Origin: Gammaproteobacteria bacterium
Lineage (GTDB): Bacteria; Pseudomonadota; Gammaproteobacteria; SZUA-152
Direction of reading: 5' to 3'
NCBI GenBank assembly: GCA_021647705.1
Contig: JAKIUF010000003.1
Location: 1 to 64,000 of the forward strand
Length of the DNA stretch: 64,000 nt
Part shown: positions 57,123 through 64,000 of the stretch, in pieces
Layout of the letters: every line of letters begins with the position of its first letter
How positions within the stretch are numbered: the first letter of the stretch is position 1
Notes under the pieces: generated by a model
Databases searched by the model: none
Told to the model about the DNA's origin: nothing
Seen by the model: the letters and a program-made list of their open reading frames with translations, nothing else
Translations under genes and position numbers: made by a program

Positions 57123-58277
57123 ATGACGGCAAAACCATTTAATGTTATTCAGGATTTTCAGTCCTTACTGAAAAGGATGATCCGCAAAGAAGCTTCTGAC
57201 CTTTTTCTCACAGCGGAACTTCCGGCCAGTTTCAAGATCAACGGCGAAATATTGCCTATTTCTGATGCACCGCTGAATGCAGATCAGGTGCGTAAACTGG
57301 CACTTGCGCTGATGAATGAGTCGCAACAGCGTGAATTTGAACATACCCTGGAATGCAATTTTGCGATTGACCCACCCGGTACCGGGCGTTTTCGCGTCAA
57401 TGTGTTTCAGCAGAAAAACCATGTGGGTATCGTGTTACGCCGTATCAAAACAGAAATACCGACCTTTGACGATTTACAGGTGCCAAATGCACTGGCTCAT
57501 TTATCCATGGCCAAACGTGGTCTGATTATTATTGTTGGTGCCACGGGTACGGGTAAATCGAGTACCTTGGCGGCGATGATTGGCCAGCGTAACCGCAACA
57601 GCCATGACCACATTATTACCGTAGAAGATCCCATTGAATACATACATGAGCACGATGGTTGTATCATCACCCAACGGGAAGTAGGAGTTGATACCATCAG
57701 CTTCGAGGCCGCATTGCGTAACACCTTACGTCAGGCTCCTGATGTGATTTTGATTGGTGAAATACGCACTCGTGAAACCATGGAACACGCCATTGCCTTT
57801 GCCGAGACAGGGCATTTGTGTCTCACCACTTTGCATGCCAACAATGCCAATCAGGCGCTGGACCGTATTCTCAATTTTTTCCCCAAGGACCGGCGCGAGC
57901 AAACCTTGCTGGATTTATCGCTCAATCTACGCGCTATTGTTGGTCAACAGCTTATTCCCACTCCGGATAAGCAAGATCGGCGGGTTGCCGTCGAGATACT
58001 GATTAATACGCCATTAGTGTCTCAAATGATTCGCGAAGGTAATGTTACTGAGCTGAAAGATGTGATGAGCAAATCCAATCAACAAGGCATGAATACTTTT
58101 GATCAGGCGCTCTATGAACTCTACAAGACGGAGCAAATATCCTACGAGGCCGCCTTGCATCATGCCGATTCTGCCAACGAATTGCGGTTAATGATCAAAC
58201 TGGGTCAGAAAGCGGGCATCAAAAAAATGAGCGATGCCATGAACGGTGTAACCTTGATGGATGTTCATGATCGCTGA
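57123..58277 (+). CDS. pilU: PilT-dependent retraction ATPase PilU
   Basis: The 384-residue PilT paralogue has Walker A GATGTGKSS at about 139-147, VEDPIEYIHE, DVILIGEIRTRETMEHAI and GHLCLTTLHANN. The longer C-terminus after the second domain (LGQKAGIKKMSDAM and on) separates PilU from PilT. PilU supports retraction against load together with PilT. It follows pilT, as in Pseudomonas. Confidence 0.96.
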   Translation: MTAKPFNVIQDFQSLLKRMIRKEASDLFLTAELPASFKINGEILPISDAPLNADQVRKLALALMNESQQREFEHTLECNFAIDPPGTGRFRVNVFQQKNHVGIVLRRIKTEIPTFDDLQVPNALAHLSMAKRGLIIIVGATGTGKSSTLAAMIGQRNRNSHDHIITVEDPIEYIHEHDGCIITQREVGVDTISFEAALRNTLRQAPDVILIGEIRTRETMEHAIAFAETGHLCLTTLHANNANQALDRILNFFPKDRREQTLLDLSLNLRAIVGQQLIPTPDKQDRRVAVEILINTPLVSQMIREGNVTELKDVMSKSNQQGMNTFDQALYELYKTEQISYEAALHHADSANELRLMIKLGQKAGIKKMSDAMNGVTLMDVHDR

Positions 58278-58354
58278 TTATTGCGTAACGGGAAACTGAT
58301 AGTCTTACTGTGCCCACTAAACCCACTAAAATTTCATCCAGAAGCTTTATACCT

Positions 58355-58867
58355 ATGTCATTTCAAATTTTTACTTACCGCTGTCTCTTAATGTTGAGTA
58401 TCTCTATGTTAGCGCTTGTACTTACGGCCTGTGGCGGTGGAGGAGACAGTAACCTCGAAAATGGTGGCGGGGATGATGGTGTTGTTGGCCTGAGCCAGCA
58501 TGGTTCTACCAATAGCCACAACGACAGCCGACGGGGTACAAATTGCATGGATTGTCACACCAGTGGGCCTGGTACCGGGGTTTTTGTTACTGCTGGCACG
58601 GCCATTGGGGCAACTGATGTAGAATATTACGCAGATTCGGCCCGCACAGATTTACGTGGAAGCCTTGAAGTTGATGCCTATGGAAATTTTTATACAGTAA
58701 CTGCCATCGATATTCTTACGCCCGACACGAACGGGTTTAGCCAGGGAGCCTATGTCACTGTCGTCATGCCCGGTGGGACAACCCGAGATATGCCGGGTAT
58801 CGTCAGCCACACTACAGCGGGCTGCAACGATTGCCATAGTGTTGCGGGGTCAAGATCACCCCTTTAA
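58355..58867 (+). CDS. Lipoprotein with two CxxCH haem-binding motifs
   Basis: Counted from ATG 58355 the 170-residue protein has a lipobox (VLTAC, lipid Cys about 26), then a Gly-rich linker. Two c-type haem motifs follow, CMDCH at about 64-68 and CNDCH at about 157-161, with His residues (QHGSTNSHND, VSHTTAG) that could be distal ligands. It would be a membrane-anchored di-haem protein facing the periplasm. The frame is open from GTG 58310, but 58355 gives a proper signal peptide. It is directly after pilU and convergent with pyrK; partner unknown. Confidence 0.75.
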   Translation: MSFQIFTYRCLLMLSISMLALVLTACGGGGDSNLENGGGDDGVVGLSQHGSTNSHNDSRRGTNCMDCHTSGPGTGVFVTAGTAIGATDVEYYADSARTDLRGSLEVDAYGNFYTVTAIDILTPDTNGFSQGAYVTVVMPGGTTRDMPGIVSHTTAGCNDCHSVAGSRSPL

Positions 58868-58883
58868 GTCTTTCGGGCTGTGC

Positions 58884-59756
58884 TTAACCCGGAAATACTG
58901 CCGCAGAATCAAACACCGGTCCGTCCACACAAACACGTTTCATGGCCGGGCCGTTTACCGTTTGCACTTCCACGGTGCAGCCGGCACACCCACCGACGGC
59001 GCAAGCCATAAACTCTTCCAGTGAAACCTGACAAGGCAGATGATATTCGCGTGCCAGCTGCGCAACAGCCTCCAGCATAGGATGTGGTCCGCAGGCAAAT
59101 ACAGCCACCTCCTTGCGTTGTTTTTCTGACAAGGCATCCAGCCAGTTACGCGCAAGATCAGTAACGTAACCTTCAAAACAACCGGGATAGCCCTGCTGAC
59201 TGGCAAGACGTGAAGCAATCCCCCAGTCATCCATCAGTGGCATAGCGGCAATAACTTCACCAGGCACGCCGGGCACCATTATTTTCGATGGTTGGCTTTT
59301 AAACGGAAACGGTACTTCTGAGCCCATAATCACAAAGGGTTGATAGGCACCTTTCACCTCCCGCAGAGCATCGGCTAAAAACACCATGGGTGGCATACCT
59401 ACGCCGCCGCCAATAAGTAGCGGTCGTGAATATTTCATCTGGGATACAAAGGGTTTGCCAATGGGGCCCATCACTGAAAGTGAGTCGCCTGTTTTACGTT
59501 GGGCCAGCAGACGGGTGCCATCACCCAGCACCTTGAACAAAATATCCACCCAGCCCGATTTGGCATTGACGCGCATCAGCGACAGTGGTCGGCGCATGGG
59601 CAGGGCCGGGTCACATTGAATATGCGCAAACTGGCCGGGTAGGGCATGGGCTGCCATTTCCGGCGCATGCAGGCGCAAAATAACCTGATCGCCTGCATGT
59701 TCCTGGCGTTCAAGAATGTTGGCATTTTCGATAAAAATGGTATCGCGGTGTGTCAT
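58884..59756 (-). CDS. pyrK: Dihydroorotate dehydrogenase electron-transfer subunit PyrK
   Basis: PyrK carries FAD and a 2Fe-2S cluster, and passes electrons from dihydroorotate via PyrDB to NAD+. The 290 residues have the FAD motif MRRPLSLMR, IGGGVGMPPMVFLADAL for NAD, and four cluster cysteines C252, C257, C260 and C276. It follows pyrC' with a 41-bp gap. A class 1B PyrD partner is not in this window. Confidence 0.92.
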   Translation of the reverse strand: MTHRDTIFIENANILERQEHAGDQVILRLHAPEMAAHALPGQFAHIQCDPALPMRRPLSLMRVNAKSGWVDILFKVLGDGTRLLAQRKTGDSLSVMGPIGKPFVSQMKYSRPLLIGGGVGMPPMVFLADALREVKGAYQPFVIMGSEVPFPFKSQPSKIMVPGVPGEVIAAMPLMDDWGIASRLASQQGYPGCFEGYVTDLARNWLDALSEKQRKEVAVFACGPHPMLEAVAQLAREYHLPCQVSLEEFMACAVGGCAGCTVEVQTVNGPAMKRVCVDGPVFDSAAVFPG

Positions 59757-59797
59757 GTGAGTTACGAGTTTCCAGGTTTAAGTTGCGAGGAAAGAAA

Positions 59798-61075
59798 TCA
59801 GTTCCTGGTGTTAAATACGATGTGCCCGGCCAACAAAGTATGTGTCACCCGGCCTTTGAATTCCCAGCCGAGGAAGGGCGAATTATGTCCCTGACTGGCC
59901 ATGCTTTCCGTGGTGAATTCCCAGTATTGCTCAGGATCAAAGATACACACATCGGCACAATCACCAATGGCAAGACTGCTGCTGGTGCCAACAATGTGTG
60001 CCGGATGATGAGTCAGGCAGGCAATGGCTTCGGACAAACTGAGTATGTTTTCGTCTACTAAACGTAGTGTTAATGGTAACAGGGTTTCCAGCGCACTGAT
60101 GCCGGGAGCGCTGGAGGGAAACGGCGCAAGTTTGGCGTCGGTGTCATGGGGTTGATGGTCGGAACAGATAGCGCTGATGGTGCCACGTTTTAACGCAGCA
60201 CGCAGGCCGTCGCGATCCCGCTGGGTACGCAAGGGCGGGCGTACATGGCACTGGCTGTCAAAATAACCAATGTCCATTTCTGTCAAAAACAGTTGATGTG
60301 CGGCCACATCTGCTGTCACGGGCAGGCCATCATATTGTGCGCGGGCAATCATTTTTGCCGCGCGTTCGCTGGACAATTGGCAGAAGTGAGCACGCACTCC
60401 GGTTTGCTCAACAAGTTGCAGTTCGCGTGCCACGGCAATGCTTTCTGCTATCTCGGGAATGCCTGGCAGTCCCAGGCGCACGCTCACTGCACCTTCATGC
60501 GCGCAGCCACCATCAGCCAGCGATGGATCTTCGGCATGCAAAAACACGGGCAAGTCCTGGCTTGCGGCGTATTCCATGGCGCGCCGCATTACCTGGGTGT
60601 TTTTTATTGCCGTGTGTGCATTGCTCACACCGACACAGCCTGCGGCCTTGAGTGCGCCCATTTCCGCTAGTTGCTTGCCATCCAGATTTTGCGTCAATGC
60701 GCCTAGCGATAGTACCCGGGCAAAACCGGCCTGTATTGAGCGATGCCGAATCAGGTCCACTACTGCTGGAGTATCGGCTACCGGGTCGGTATCCGGGGGA
60801 CACACTAATGTGGTGATACCTGATTTTGCGGCGGCGCGTGTTTCACTGACGATGGTGGCTTTATATTCCTGACCGGGTTCACGCAAACAGGCACGCAGAT
60901 CCACCAGCCCGGGACAAACAATCTGCCCATTTGCGTCGATGCTTTGCCCTGCCTCAAAGCCTGCGGGCGCATCGCCCAGTGCAACCACTTTACCGGCGGC
61001 AATATGAATGTTGGTGATTTGATCCAGCCCGTTTGCCGGATCAATAAGGCGGCCACCCAGAATGGAAATTTTCAT
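59798..61075 (-). CDS. pyrC': Dihydroorotase homologue lacking the zinc HxH, probable PyrC'
   Basis: The 425-residue amidohydrolase-fold protein aligns with dihydroorotases (IVCPGLVDL...[29 protein letters not shown]). The two metal histidines expected in DxHxH are R61 and C63 ([10 protein letters not shown]), so it should not bind the catalytic zinc pair. Inactive PyrC' proteins assemble with aspartate transcarbamoylase in Pseudomonas and hold it together. It overlaps pyrB by 4 bp, in full agreement with that role. A true dihydroorotase must be encoded elsewhere. Confidence 0.93.
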   Translation of the reverse strand: MKISILGGRLIDPANGLDQITNIHIAAGKVVALGDAPAGFEAGQSIDANGQIVCPGLVDLRACLREPGQEYKATIVSETRAAAKSGITTLVCPPDTDPVADTPAVVDLIRHRSIQAGFARVLSLGALTQNLDGKQLAEMGALKAAGCVGVSNAHTAIKNTQVMRRAMEYAASQDLPVFLHAEDPSLADGGCAHEGAVSVRLGLPGIPEIAESIAVARELQLVEQTGVRAHFCQLSSERAAKMIARAQYDGLPVTADVAAHQLFLTEMDIGYFDSQCHVRPPLRTQRDRDGLRAALKRGTISAICSDHQPHDTDAKLAPFPSSAPGISALETLLPLTLRLVDENILSLSEAIACLTHHPAHIVGTSSSLAIGDCADVCIFDPEQYWEFTTESMASQGHNSPFLGWEFKGRVTHTLLAGHIVFNTRN

Positions 61076-62076
61076 TGGGCGGTTCCTTCACTTTCTTTAT
61101 CCATGGGCGGTCGTCCCAGCACCATGGACATCACCGCCATGCGTACGGCAATGCCATTGCTGACTTGTTCGAGAATCACTGACCGTGGGCCGTCGGCGAC
61201 TTCGGAGTCAATCTCTACGCCACGGTTAATGGGTCCGGGGTGCATAACCATCACATCGCTTTTAGCCACAGCCAGTTTTTCTTCTGTCAGGCCATAGTCC
61301 TGAAAATATTCCTGTTCGCTGGGTAACAGGGCACCCTGCATGCGTTCTTTTTGCAGGCGCAGCATGATCACTACATCTGCGTTGTGCAGACCTTCTTTCA
61401 TGTCGTGATAAACATGCACACCCAGTCCTTCCACCTGAGCGGGAATCAGCGTTTTCGGTGCAATTACGCGCAGGTCAGAAATACCCAGTGTGGTGAGTGC
61501 ATGAATCTGTGAACGGGCCACCCGCGAATGCATAATATCGCCGACGATGGCTACAGTGAGCGGCGCAAATTCGCCTTTGTGGCGACGAATGGTAAATATG
61601 TCCAGTAACGCCTGGGTGGGATGTGCGTGTTGGCCGTCCCCGGCATTGATGACGCTGATGTGCGGTGCTACATGTTGCGCAATCAAATGCGCGGCACCGC
61701 TGTCACCATGACGTACCACAAACATGTCGCACTGCATGGCTTCCAGGTTTTGCAGCATGTCCAGCAGGCTTTCGCCCTTCACGGTGGCTGAGGTGTTGAT
61801 GTTGATCTTTAGTACGTCGGCTGACAGGCGTTTTGCGGCCAGCTCGAAAGTGGTCAGCGTCCGTGTGCTGGCCTCAAAAAACAGATTTACGATGGTTTTG
61901 CCGCGTAGCAAGGGTACTTTGCGTACTTGCGCATTGCGTGCCTGTTGGTCGTCAACGGTAATGAAAGACTCGGCGGTATCGAGGATATCCACAATTTGTT
62001 GACGCTTGAGACCTTCAATGGTCAACAGGTGGCGCAGGCGACCGTGTTCATCCAGTTGCAGGTTGCGTCGTTTCAC
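61072..62076 (-). CDS. pyrB: Aspartate carbamoyltransferase catalytic chain
   Basis: PyrB joins carbamoyl phosphate and aspartate, the first committed pyrimidine step. The 334 residues have the carbamoyl-phosphate loop [27 protein letters not shown], and [12 protein letters not shown] near the end. The N-terminal extension fits the Pseudomonas-type enzyme, which needs PyrC'. It overlaps both pyrR and pyrC' by 4 bp. Confidence 0.97.
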   Translation of the reverse strand: MKRRNLQLDEHGRLRHLLTIEGLKRQQIVDILDTAESFITVDDQQARNAQVRKVPLLRGKTIVNLFFEASTRTLTTFELAAKRLSADVLKININTSATVKGESLLDMLQNLEAMQCDMFVVRHGDSGAAHLIAQHVAPHISVINAGDGQHAHPTQALLDIFTIRRHKGEFAPLTVAIVGDIMHSRVARSQIHALTTLGISDLRVIAPKTLIPAQVEGLGVHVYHDMKEGLHNADVVIMLRLQKERMQGALLPSEQEYFQDYGLTEEKLAVAKSDVMVMHPGPINRGVEIDSEVADGPRSVILEQVSNGIAVRMAVMSMVLGRPPMDKESEGTAQ

Positions 62077-62564
62077 GGTGTTTCCACCACTTCCAGTTGT
62101 AACGGTTCGGGCCCGGTGAGTTTGACATGTTCGTGTTCGCTAAGTTGGATATGCCTGCCCACCACATCGGCCTGAATGGGCAATTCACGGCCACTGCGTT
62201 CGCCCAGCACGGCCAGGGTAACTGTTGCCGGTCGGCCATAATCAAAAATTTCGTTGAGTGCAGCACGAATGGTGCGACCGGTGTGCAGGACATCGTCCAC
62301 CAGAATAATGTGTGCATCGTCCACCGAGGTGGGCAGTTGCGAGGGTTTGACCTGCGGATTCATGCCGATGCGTGAAAAATCATCACGGTAAAACGAAATA
62401 TCCAGTTGTGCCAGGGGTTGTTTGATGCCGAGTATTTGATGCAGGCGTTCTGCCACCCAGACACCGCCAGTGTGAATGCCAATCATCAGTGTATCTTCAA
62501 TAGCGATATCGTGATCGAACTTATGACGCAGTTTTTCGGCGATTTGTGTGATGAGTTGTTGCAT
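62073..62564 (-). CDS. pyrR: PyrR uracil phosphoribosyltransferase-like regulator
   Basis: This 163-residue protein has the phosphoribosyltransferase loop [17 protein letters not shown] and the [13 protein letters not shown] motif. PyrR regulates pyr transcripts in many bacteria and has UPRTase activity in some. It is coupled to pyrB. I see no classical PyrR-binding attenuator in the short spacers here. Confidence 0.93.
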   Translation of the reverse strand: MQQLITQIAEKLRHKFDHDIAIEDTLMIGIHTGGVWVAERLHQILGIKQPLAQLDISFYRDDFSRIGMNPQVKPSQLPTSVDDAHIILVDDVLHTGRTIRAALNEIFDYGRPATVTLAVLGERSGRELPIQADVVGRHIQLSEHEHVKLTGPEPLQLEVVETP

Positions 62565-62566
62565 TG

Positions 62567-63031
62567 TTACCCTTTTTGTTCCCGCGCCTGTTGCGCCATT
62601 AACCAGGATTCCAGAATGATTTTTGCCGCGACCTTGTCGATATCGGCAGCCTGTATCTTGCGTGATTTACCTTTGAGTTCCCGCTCTGCGTCCAGTGAAG
62701 ACAGACGTTCGTCCATAAAATGGGCGGGTAAATTGTACCGTCCGTGTAACTGATTCCCAAATCGCTGTGCCCGGTAACTCAATTCGTGAAAGCTGCCATC
62801 CATGTTCAACGGCAAACCCACCACCACTTCGTCTGGCTGCCATTGTTCGATGAGTTTGCTGATGGCATTCCAGTCCGGTTTGCCATCATTGGCACGCACG
62901 GTGAGCAGTGCCGATGCGGTGCCGGTGAGTTCTTGTCCCACGGCCACGCCGATGCGTTTCAGGCCGTAATCGAATCCCAATAAGGTGCGTACTTTTGCGC
63001 TGTCGGTATTCTTGATTATCACGTGGTTCAC
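62567..63031 (-). CDS. ruvX: Holliday-junction resolvase-like protein YqgF/RuvX
   Basis: The 154 residues have the RNase-H-like fold of YqgF: LGFDYGLKRIGVAVGQELTG, VVGLPLNMDGS and DERLSSLDAERELKGK. In bacteria it takes part in 16S rRNA 5'-end processing. It lies 2 bp from pyrR and overlaps algH by 4 bp, the common yqgE-yqgF-pyrR order. Confidence 0.94.
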   Translation of the reverse strand: MNHVIIKNTDSAKVRTLLGFDYGLKRIGVAVGQELTGTASALLTVRANDGKPDWNAISKLIEQWQPDEVVVGLPLNMDGSFHELSYRAQRFGNQLHGRYNLPAHFMDERLSSLDAERELKGKSRKIQAADIDKVAAKIILESWLMAQQAREQKG

Positions 63032-63591
63032 GCGTGTCCCACTGCGCCGGTCAGCTGGTGAATATCAATGCCGATCAATGCGGCGGCGGCTTCCCAGCGG
63101 TTGTCTATTTCAGTTTCGAATAATAACTTGCTGTCTGCCGGGCAATTCAGCCAGGCGTTGTCACAAATTTCCTCTTCCAGCTGGCCTGCTCCCCAGCCAG
63201 CAAACCCCAGCGCCACCAGACTTTGTTCCGGGCCGTGCCCTTCGGCCATGGCGGTGATGATGTCATTTGATGTTGTGAGAAAGATATTGTCGGTTATCGG
63301 TAGCGTCGCTTCCCACTGGCTGCCCGATTGATGCAAAACAAAACCACGATCCACATCTACCGGGCCGCCACGAAACACGGGTTTTTCTGATAGCGCCGTT
63401 TTGGGGGCTTTGTGTTTCATTTGCTCAATCAGCTCACCCACCGTCAAATCTACCGGCTGATTAATGACGATAGCCATAGCGCCATGCTGATTATGTTCAC
63501 AGATATAAGCGACACTGTGGAAGAAATTGGGATCCAGCAATGTGGGCATTGCGATGAGAAACTGATTTTTCAGATAACCGGACTCGGCCAT
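63028..63591 (-). CDS. YqgE/AlgH family protein
   Basis: This 187-residue protein begins LKNQFLIAMPTLLDPNFFHSVAYICEHN and has the conserved GGPVDVDRGFVLH and WGAGQLEEEI patterns. AlgH is linked to alginate regulation in Pseudomonas, but its molecular role is unknown. It is coupled to ruvX and lies 67 bp after tonB. Confidence 0.93.
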   Translation of the reverse strand: MAESGYLKNQFLIAMPTLLDPNFFHSVAYICEHNQHGAMAIVINQPVDLTVGELIEQMKHKAPKTALSEKPVFRGGPVDVDRGFVLHQSGSQWEATLPITDNIFLTTSNDIITAMAEGHGPEQSLVALGFAGWGAGQLEEEICDNAWLNCPADSKLLFETEIDNRWEAAAALIGIDIHQLTGAVGHA

Positions 63592-63658
63592 GTGTCTAGT
63601 ATGAAGCTAAGCAACAGCAGTCACAAGTTTTTGTTGCGAGTCAGAGGGTGTTTTCCGG

Positions 63659-64000
63659 TTATTTTGCGGAAAATCGCTCACCGGCTTCAAATACCCAGGT
63701 GCGGGTAATCACCAGCTCGTCCACCTCTTTGCGAATATCTTCCGAGAAACGCGCAAAGGGTGCAGCCAGACGCACAATGCGTATAGCGCCGTCATCGAGA
63801 ATTTTATGCCCCGATGACTGGCGGATTTTGATGGATTGAATGCTGCCATCCTTTTTGAGCGTTACCGCCATAATCAGGCTGCCGGAGAGCTTGTTACGCC
63901 GTGCCTCGTCGGGAAAGTTGATTCGGCCAATACGCTCCACTTTTGCACGCCAGGCTTCTTCGTAGCTGGCATATTTATATTCTTTGGTGCGCGCAGAAAT
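63659..64000 (-). CDS. tonB: Energy transducer TonB, C-terminal part (cut by window end)
   Basis: Only the C-terminal ~114 residues are in the window; the frame runs off the edge, with SARTKEYKYASYEEAWRAKV before the last in-frame GTG. The rest (RIGRINFPDEARRNKLSGSLIMAVTLKKDG, SGHKILDDGAIRIVRLAAPF, ITRTWVF) is the TonB C-terminal domain that contacts TonB boxes of outer-membrane receptors. The tonB-algH-ruvX-pyrR-pyrB order matches gammaproteobacteria. Confidence 0.9.
   Translation of the reverse strand: MSARTKEYKYASYEEAWRAKVERIGRINFPDEARRNKLSGSLIMAVTLKKDGSIQSIKIRQSSGHKILDDGAIRIVRLAAPFARFSEDIRKEVDELVITRTWVFEAGERFSAK

Overview
The window is chromosomal DNA of a gammaproteobacterium, centred on the replication origin. 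Three things support this. The order rpmH-rnpA-yidD-yidC-mnmE is divergent from dnaA-dnaN-recF-gyrB. LptD, SurA, SlmA, HemX/HemY and PilT/PilU are all present. Two gene neighbourhoods resemble Pseudomonas: argB-slmA-pyrE-exonuclease III, and yggT-proC-yggS next to pilT-pilU and the pyr cluster. I cannot name a genus. No rRNA, tRNA or CRISPR array was recognised.

Layout. (1) About 1-7.2 kb is an AT-rich accessory region: a response regulator on the minus strand, a degraded HTH gene, then a cluster of integron-like gene cassettes without an integrase. At least two attC sites are convincing and a third is degenerate. The cassettes encode a HEPN-like protein, a two-TM protein, a GNAT acetyltransferase and a Gdx-type SMR exporter. 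Two paralogous small lipoproteins and an outer-membrane-like protein follow. (2) 7.5-11.7 kb holds a lipoprotein, an M14-type zinc hydrolase, a Fic protein with its HTH partner (mobile mystery proteins B and A) behind a palindromic operator, and a HAD hydrolase. (3) 11.9-22.4 kb is a minus-strand housekeeping block: elyC-like, rsmA, pdxA, surA, lptD, mnmE, yidC, yidD, rnpA, rpmH. (4) 22.4-29.4 kb is the origin: dnaA, a DnaA-box-rich AT-rich spacer, dnaN, recF (with two identical parS-like 16-mers inside it) and gyrB.

(5) 29.5-33.9 kb is an accessory island: a lipoprotein, a truncated DUF2169-like gene, a two-repeat protein of the kind found beside secreted toxins, an HExxH putative metalloprotease, a decayed tandem duplication, and an exported protein that could be an immunity factor. 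This is the best candidate for an undescribed system, probably a type VI secretion-linked effector/immunity set. (6) 34.2-39.8 kb holds fbp, divergent from the haem cluster hemC-hemD-hemX-hemY. (7) 40.2-47.3 kb holds a ferredoxin reductase, an epimerase-like protein, argB, slmA, a TauE-like transporter, a DUF481 outer-membrane protein, pyrE and exonuclease III. (8) 47.9-58.9 kb holds a GGDEF/EAL sensor, a DUF4426 protein, a dynamin-like GTPase, yggT, proC, yggS, pilT, pilU and a di-haem lipoprotein. (9) 58.9-64.0 kb is a minus-strand operon: tonB (cut by the window edge), algH, ruvX, pyrR, pyrB, an inactive-looking dihydroorotase pyrC', and pyrK.

At least four families of dispersed palindromic repeats fill the larger intergenic gaps. 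The core genes serve replication initiation, ribosome and tRNA maturation, outer-membrane assembly, pyrimidine, haem and arginine synthesis, and twitching motility. Transcription diverges from the dnaA region, as expected for genes co-oriented with replication.
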